Assembly: GCA_959599915.1 (NCBI GenBank)
Contig: CAUGJE010000012.1
Coordinates: 1-59,295 of the forward strand
DNA length: 59,295 nucleotides
Origin: an uncultured Collinsella sp.
GTDB taxonomy: Bacteria > Actinomycetota > Coriobacteriia > Coriobacteriales > Coriobacteriaceae
Reading direction: 5' to 3'
Shown here in pieces: positions 58,336-59,295 of this stretch (position 1 is its first letter; each line of letters starts with the position of its first letter). Made by a program: the position numbers and the translations under genes. The notes beneath the pieces were generated by a model. It did not search any database. It was given only the letters and a program-made list of their open reading frames with translations, and was not told the origin of the DNA.

Positions 58336-59004
58336 ATGGCAGCAGCTTTTTCCCATGTGATCTTTGATCTGGATGGCACCATCCTCAACACGCTCGAGGA
58401 TCTGGCGGCCGCCGGCAACCATACCTGCGAGACGCACGGCTGGCCCACGTTTGCCGTAGACGAGTACCGCTACAAGGTGGGAAACGGCATGCTCAAGCTG
58501 GTCGAGCGCTTTATGCCTGCCGAGTATGCGGGCGACGGCCGTATGTTTGAGCAGACGCTTGCCGAGTTTAGGGCTTACTACGGCGAGCACAAGGAGGACC
58601 ACACCGCACCGTACGCCGGTACGATCGAGATGCTCGACCGCCTGCGCACCGCGGGCGTGCAGCTTGCCGTGCTCACCAACAAGGACCATGTTTCGGCCGC
58701 TCCGCTTATCGAAAAATACTTTGGTTCCGATCGATTTGCGCTGGTACAGGGCCGTGTGGGCGCATTTCCGCCCAAGCCCGAGGCACCCGTCACGTTGCAT
58801 GTGATGAAAGAGCTGGGCGCCGATCCGGCAACCACGCTCTATGCGGGCGATTCGAATGTCGATGTTCTGACCGGCCACAACGCCGGCCTTAAGAGCGCGG
58901 GCGTCAGCTGGGGCTTCCGCGGCCGCGCAGAGCTGGAAGCCGCCGGCGCCGACTACGTGGTGGACACCCAAGACGAGCTCGCGGCGCTGATTCTGGGCGA
59001 GTAG
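58336..59004 (+). CDS. HAD-family phosphatase (phosphoglycolate phosphatase-like)
   Basis: A 222-residue HAD hydrolase. Motif I is VIFDLDGTILNTLEDL near 8, motif II LAVLTNKDH near 110, motif III the Lys in PPKPEAPVTLHVMKEL near 145, and motif IV YAGDSNVDVLTGHNAGL near 170. The cap domain is helical (residues 18-85), as in Gph-type enzymes. The ATG at 58336 has CAGGAG five bases upstream. Its substrate in this organism is not determined by sequence; 2-phosphoglycolate or another small phosphate ester is likely. It is downstream of hypE and may share its transcript. Confidence 0.92.
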   Translation: MAAAFSHVIFDLDGTILNTLEDLAAAGNHTCETHGWPTFAVDEYRYKVGNGMLKLVERFMPAEYAGDGRMFEQTLAEFRAYYGEHKEDHTAPYAGTIEMLDRLRTAGVQLAVLTNKDHVSAAPLIEKYFGSDRFALVQGRVGAFPPKPEAPVTLHVMKELGADPATTLYAGDSNVDVLTGHNAGLKSAGVSWGFRGRAELEAAGADYVVDTQDELAALILGE

Positions 59005-59045
59005 CGGGGCTGTCGCTCAACACGGCTGCATAGATTCTGTCGCGC

Positions 59046-59215
59046 GGAAAGCGCATCCCGTTTTGCCGCCCCAGAATGGGATGCGCTTTCCGGTTGAGCC
59101 TTGTCGGGGAAACGGCATCCCGTTTCAGAGCAATATTCCGGGTCGCACTTTCCACAACCCACCCCATCCGGAAACCGCGACCCGCTATTCGGCCAAATAC
59201 CGGCTCGTATTTTCC
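59046..59215. repeat. Alternating 14-bp repeat array C (6 units)
   Basis: Units at 59046, 59078(-), 59108, 59140(-), 59170 and a weaker 59202(-), with centre distances 32, 30, 32, 30 and 32. It is the same motif as arrays A and B. It lies downstream of the HAD phosphatase; the window ends 80 bases later with no further gene seen. Confidence 0.9.
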
Positions 59216-59295
59216 CGAGCATTCGATGCAACGCTGGCGCAAGGAGTGTCCCCAACTGCCGGCAGAGACGATATGAGCAGGACATAAAAACATTG

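Noticed and set aside
59046..59295. Minus-strand frames at the window end
   Set aside because: They translate array C in arbitrary frames; the conserved spacing of the DNA motif, not a protein, explains the sequence.

Overview
The window looks like chromosomal DNA of a Coriobacteriia gut anaerobe, most probably Collinsella. I infer this from gene content and style: high-GC coding bias, a dnaK-grpE-dnaJ-hspR heat-shock operon, a mannose-family PTS with a DUF956 gene, [NiFe]-hydrogenase maturation genes with NikR, and a sortase-anchored CAP protein. No rRNA is present to confirm the taxon.

Region 1 (1-14403) is accessory DNA. A 13.65-kb integrative mobilizable element lies between two copies of a 48-bp direct repeat (673-720 and 14326-14373), which is the 3' part of a tRNA-Arg(CCT) gene. 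It carries a tyrosine integrase, an excisionase-like protein, a winged-helix protein, a coiled-coil protein, three overlapping metallophosphoesterase genes, a MobA-type relaxase with a MobC-like partner, a lipoprotein, an 1118-residue LAQTG-anchored coiled-coil/CAP surface protein and a divergent XRE regulator. It has no visible secretion system, so transfer would need a helper. Bases 1-720 hold the worn end of a related older element. A pair of tiny convergent ORFs (24 and 41 codons) is present in both elements.

Region 2 (14404-31426) holds a repeat array, the mannose PTS operon, an IS110-family element inserted into a palindromic intergenic repeat, hypA, a large FAD/Fe-S oxidoreductase, a TetR regulator divergent from it, a multipass membrane protein, a membrane-anchored protein, an AAA ATPase and clpB. 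Region 3 (31427-46377) has secreted paralogues bounded by palindromes, an aconitase-family hydratase, the hspR-dnaJ-grpE-dnaK operon, a small ferredoxin and the NAD operon nadA-nadB-nadC-niaR. Region 4 (46378-59295) has a MITE-like palindrome, a nested IS3 locus, a membrane protein whose stop codon lies in the IS end, a GHKL histidine kinase, a degenerate uracil-DNA-glycosylase-like protein, thioredoxin, an unknown 82-residue protein, nikR, hypF, hypC, hypD, hypE and a HAD phosphatase.

The most unusual structure is in the gaps between genes. Three loci (14484-14682, 41754-41861, 59046-59215) carry arrays of a 14-bp motif, GGAAASYGYRWCCC, that flips orientation at every step, with centre-to-centre spacing alternating 32 and 30 bp. 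A fourth array (32483-32702) has an unrelated 17-bp motif and the same alternating design with 42/38-39 bp spacing. The intergenic DNA is also rich in long palindromes with GTCCC cores. One of these is the target of the IS110 element, and four copies of another bound a cluster of secreted-protein genes.
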